From positions 1 through 6,506 of the forward strand of contig CANQCQ010000054.1 of assembly GCA_947589725.1 (NCBI GenBank): DNA of 6,506 bases, given 5' to 3'. The position numbers and the translations under genes were made by a program. The notes beneath the pieces are model-generated. The model was not told where the DNA came from and ran no database searches. It saw nothing but the letters and a program-made list of their open reading frames with translations. Shown piece by piece: positions 5,733 to 6,506 of this stretch. The number at the start of each line of letters is the position of its first letter. Position 1 is the first letter of the stretch. The stretch is from an uncultured Bacilli bacterium (GTDB lineage Bacteria; Bacillota_I; Bacilli_A; RF39; UBA660).

Positions 5733-6266
5733 ATGGAAAAACAATGGTATGTAGTTAATACTTATTCTGGACATGAAAACAAAGTTAAAGAAAAATTAGA
5801 AATGCGTGCAGAATCAATGGATATGCAAGATTATATTTTTAGGGTAGTTATTCCAGAAGAAAAAGTAGTCGAAGTAAAAGATGGTGTAACTAAGGAAAAA
5901 ATCAAAAAAATGTTCCCAGGTTATATTTTAGTAGAAATGGTTATGACAGATGAAGCTTGGTATGTTGTTCGTAATACTCCTGGAGTTACTGGATTTATTG
6001 GATCTAGTGGAAAAGGTGCAAAACCAACACCACTTCAACCAGCAGAAGTTGACAAAATACTTGGTAGTATGGGAATTAGTAGAATTGATGTTAATACTGA
6101 ATTAACTGAAGGTACTAAGGTTAAAATAATAGCAGGACCATTTAATGGAATGTTTGGTAAAGTTGATTCTTTAGATTTACCTAACCAAAAAGTAATGTTA
6201 CTTGTTGATTTATTTGGACAAGAAACTTCTGTAGAAGTTGAATTAAGTCAAATAGAAAATGCTTAA
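5733..6266 (+). CDS. nusG: Transcription termination/antitermination factor NusG
   Basis: Universal transcription factor that binds the RNA polymerase clamp through its NGN domain and links to ribosomes or other partners through its KOW domain. At 177 residues it equals the B. subtilis length and aligns with it almost without gaps. The NGN domain spans about 3-95 (KQWYVVNTYSGHENKVK, then MFPGYILVEMVMTDEAWYVV) and the KOW domain about 124-175, with TKVKIIAGPFNGMFGKV and LFGQETSVEVELSQIE. Asn81-Thr82 match the pair that in B. subtilis NusG reads the non-template strand to stimulate pausing at T-rich sites, so a pausing role is plausible. AAGGGAG at 5718-5724, directly after the secE stop, is a strong Shine-Dalgarno eight bases before the ATG. 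Confidence 0.98.
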   Translation: MEKQWYVVNTYSGHENKVKEKLEMRAESMDMQDYIFRVVIPEEKVVEVKDGVTKEKIKKMFPGYILVEMVMTDEAWYVVRNTPGVTGFIGSSGKGAKPTPLQPAEVDKILGSMGISRIDVNTELTEGTKVKIIAGPFNGMFGKVDSLDLPNQKVMLLVDLFGQETSVEVELSQIENA

Positions 6267-6273
6267 TTAGTTA

Positions 6274-6302
6274 TTGATTTTTGTAAAATAATATGATATT
6301 AT
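6274..6302 (+). promoter_or_regulatory. Extended -10 promoter of the rplK operon
   Basis: TTGATT at 6274-6279 (four of six) and TATTAT at 6297-6302 (five of six) have a 17-base spacer. TG at 6294-6295 gives an extended -10. Transcription would start near 6309, immediately before the leader hairpins, leaving a leader of about 110 bases. Position between nusG and rplK fits the separate ribosomal protein promoter usual in Bacillota. Confidence 0.7.
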
Positions 6303-6305
6303 TTT
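6285..6305. repeat. Perfect A-T inverted repeat after nusG, overlapping the rplK -10
   Basis: AAAATAATAT at 6285-6294 and ATATTATTTT at 6296-6305 are perfect complements around a single G. As RNA this gives a 9-bp all A-U stem with a UGA loop, followed by only one more U, so it would be a weak terminator of nusG at best. It covers the -10 element of the rplK promoter. Confidence 0.55.
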
Positions 6306-6309
6306 TGTG

Positions 6310-6387
6310 CTATGTTTAGTTGATACATAGATTTAGTGGGAAGCATGGTTATGATTTATAAGCGGTAATCAAGCTATTTGTACCACT
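6310..6387 (+). promoter_or_regulatory. rplK mRNA leader with ribosomal protein L1 binding-site mimic
   Basis: A first hairpin pairs CTATGT (6310-6315) with ACATAG (6325-6330). A second element has an outer helix AGTGG (6335-6339) with CCACT (6383-6387) and an asymmetric internal loop GA (6340-6341) opposite ATTTGTA (6376-6382). Its inner helices are AGC/GCT (6342-6344 with 6373-6375) and GGTTA/TAATC (6347-6351 with 6366-6370). This copies the L1 site in 23S rRNA helices 76-78, where GGTGG-GA-GG lies opposite TGAAATA-CCACC. L1 (RplA, normally encoded just after rplK) is known to repress its operon by binding such a leader. Confidence is in the structure and mimicry; binding here is inferred. 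Confidence 0.72.
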
Positions 6388-6418
6388 CGCGATAAACTTT
6401 ATTTAGGAGGTGTTTTTC

Positions 6419-6506
6419 GTGGCAAAGGAAGCAATTAAAAAGATAAAATTACAAATACCTGCAGGAAAAGCTACACCAGCTCCACCAGTTGGAACTGTTT
6501 TAGGAC
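6419..6506 (+). CDS. rplK: 50S ribosomal protein L11, N-terminal fragment (3' truncated by window)
   Basis: L11 binds the GTPase-associated region of 23S rRNA at the base of the ribosomal stalk. Only 29 complete codons are present; the frame is open to the window end. [19 protein letters not shown] (7-25) is the conserved L11 N-terminus. The start is GTG: AGGAGGTG at 6405-6412 is a near-perfect Shine-Dalgarno six bases upstream, and MAK is the usual N-terminus. Residues 26-27 read Thr-Val where B. subtilis has Pro-Ala in the PPVGPALG segment, which lies on the face that thiostrepton-type antibiotics contact. Preceded by its own promoter and an L1-type leader, and by analogy followed by rplA outside the window. 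Confidence 0.97.
   Translation, partial: MAKEAIKKIKLQIPAGKATPAPPVGTVLG

Noticed and set aside
6309..6418. Small open frame or riboswitch other than the L1 leader before rplK
   Set aside because: No coding frame with a start signal is present, and the pairing is accounted for by the L1-type site and one preceding hairpin.

Overview
This strongly A+T-rich window comes from the chromosome of a low-GC Gram-positive bacterium (Bacillota). The gene order cysS - mrnC - rlmB - sigH-like - X - secE - nusG - rplK is the classic translation/transcription locus of Bacilli. The extreme A+T content, short intergenic spaces and Lys/Asn/Ile-rich proteins suggest an uncultured, host-associated Bacilli lineage such as the RF39/Mollicutes-like or Erysipelotrichia-like gut groups. 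That placement is inference; gene order and protein similarity are what I can see. All 17 Trp codons read here are TGG and every stop is TAA or TAG, so nothing requires genetic code 4.

Layout. (1) 1-1373: the 3' part of a YfcC/ArcD-like (DcuC superfamily) membrane transporter carrying a lysine-rich cytoplasmic insert, closed by a strong intrinsic terminator at 1383-1423. (2) About 1425-4612: a probable promoter and a structured leader, then the tightly packed operon cysS (an alternative-clade cysteinyl-tRNA synthetase), mrnC (Mini-RNase III), rlmB (23S rRNA 2'-O-methyltransferase) and a SigH-like sigma factor, with gaps of 1-6 bases and coupled starts. (3) 4666-5355: an unrecognised 229-residue protein with a C-terminal membrane anchor and its own probable promoter. 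It sits where related genomes carry rpmG. (4) 5361-6266: a consensus promoter, a short terminator-like hairpin over the predicted transcription start, then secE and nusG. (5) 6274-6506: a promoter, an mRNA leader that mimics the ribosomal protein L1 binding site of 23S rRNA, and the start of rplK (L11), which runs off the window.

How they fit together. Apart from the transporter, the recognised genes serve gene expression: tRNA charging (CysS), 23S rRNA maturation and modification (Mini-III, RlmB), transcription (sigma factor, NusG), protein export (SecE) and the ribosome stalk (L11). The items most worth following are the unknown tail-anchored protein with a degenerate kinase-like N-terminal half, the L1-type leader before rplK, a Pro-to-Thr change in the proline-rich segment of L11, and the cysS leader, where a hairpin could bring a distant Shine-Dalgarno sequence next to the start codon. 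No mobile element, CRISPR array, tRNA or rRNA is visible.
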